NCBI GenBank assembly: GCA_045660565.1
Contig: JAZRDX010000046.1
Location: 1-14,447 of the forward strand
Origin: SIG673 sp045660565
Lineage (GTDB): Bacteria > Bacillota > Clostridia > Oscillospirales > CAG-272
DNA length: 14,447 nt
Direction of reading: 5' to 3'
In this document: one piece after another, positions 14,130 to 14,447 of the stretch
Position numbering within the stretch: position 1 is the stretch's first letter
How the letters are laid out: every line of letters begins with the position of its first letter
Translations under genes and position numbers: made by a program
The notes under the pieces: generated by a model
What the model was told of the DNA's origin: nothing
Database searches by the model: none
Seen by the model: only the letters and a program-made list of their open reading frames with translations

Positions 14130-14330
14130 TTATTCAACGGAATAATTAAAGTTAAGCGTATAACCGAGCTTTTCGCTGACGCCGTTATTATCATAGCAGT
14201 CCCAATCGTTTCCTTTAGTAACCGCTGACCACTGCTGCTCGCTGCCCTTATAATTTATTTTGGTAAGGGCTTTACAGTTATAAAACGCGTGATATCTGAT
14301 CATTTTTATCTTTGCTCCGAGAGTAACCTC
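14130..14330. repeat. Paralogous direct repeat, copy 2 (3' end of the fourth array gene)
   Basis: This is the partner of 11860-12060. It encodes the LRR end and the tail with the DWDCYDNNGVSEK motif. The stop region and following intergenic sequence (GAATAAAAT, then AAAAAGGATTTATTATG on the minus strand) are also shared with the copy-1 junction. Confidence 0.7.
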
Positions 14331-14447
14331 CGTAAGCTTTTCGCATCCCTCGAATGCGCTGTCCTCTATGCTTTCAACACCGTCCGGAATCGTTACAGAA
14401 GTAAGAGATGTGCAGTTATAAAAAGCTTTTTCGTCTATCTTTGTCAG
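14130..14447 (-). CDS. BspA-like lipoprotein, C-terminal 105 codons (runs off the right edge)
   Basis: An open frame with no stop from the window end down to TAA at 14130-14132. The translation begins LTKIDEKAFYNCTSLTSVTI, has three LRR_5 units (CTSLTSVTIPDGVESI, CEKLTEVTL, CKALTKINY), then the tail GSEQQWSAVTKGNDWDCYDN and ends LNFNYSVE. The tail is very similar to that of the 745-aa neighbour, showing this is a fourth member of the array. Its N-terminus, signal peptide and length are outside the window. The codons keep the LRR pattern throughout, so it is not a pseudogene in the visible part. Confidence 0.88.
   Translation of the reverse strand: MTKIDEKAFYNCTSLTSVTIPDGVESIEDSAFEGCEKLTEVTLGAKIKMIRYHAFYNCKALTKINYKGSEQQWSAVTKGNDWDCYDNNGVSEKLGYTLNFNYSVE

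Noticed and set aside
6519..14447. CRISPR array or DNA-level tandem repeat in the repetitive right half
   Set aside because: The repetition is at protein level (LRR_5 units of varying DNA sequence) with an intact reading frame; there are no identical direct repeats with unique spacers.

Overview
The window looks like chromosomal DNA from a Gram-positive, low-to-mid GC Bacillota, most likely an anaerobic gut-type member of the class Clostridia. The evidence is the rpmG-secE-nusG-rplK-rplA gene order, strong GGAGG-type ribosome binding sites, near-consensus sigma-A promoters, a four-cysteine L33, a glycine riboswitch in front of an AGCS transporter, and Firmicutes-style BspA (LRR_5) lipoproteins. 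The assignment is an inference from gene style; no species is claimed.

Layout. Positions 1-2050 (minus strand) hold a translation, transcription and secretion operon: rpmG (L33, GTG start), secE, nusG, rplK (L11) and the first 105 codons of rplA (L1). It is driven by a consensus promoter at 2043-2071 whose predicted transcript begins flush with a hairpin plus seven U. Positions 2123-3321 (minus) hold a two-gene unit, a low-molecular-weight protein-tyrosine phosphatase followed by a metallo-beta-lactamase-fold hydrolase, with its own promoter and terminator. Positions 3364-5064 (plus) are divergent: a perfect-consensus promoter, a glycine riboswitch with terminator, and a sodium:alanine/glycine symporter. 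Positions 5092-6441 (plus) hold a MurA (cell-wall precursor enzyme) whose GTG start codon is buried in a long, layered inverted repeat. A bidirectional terminator at 6453-6507 separates murA from the second half of the window.

Positions 6519-14447 (minus) are a tandem array of at least four paralogous BspA-like leucine-rich-repeat lipoproteins: 1150 aa, 582 aa, 745 aa, and a fourth of which only the last 105 codons are visible. With the starts chosen here, all three complete proteins have the lipidated cysteine at residue 27. They share a two-part N-terminal region not recognised as any named domain, followed by LRR_5 repeats. The 582-aa copy has lost its C-terminal repeats. The array promoter lies beyond the right edge. 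These are probably secreted, membrane-anchored adhesion or binding proteins that diversify by duplication and recombination.

Most interesting for follow-up: the structured murA leader, the 5'-terminal hairpin of the rpmG operon, the glycine switch with a possible vestigial first aptamer, and the shared N-terminal region of the lipoprotein array.
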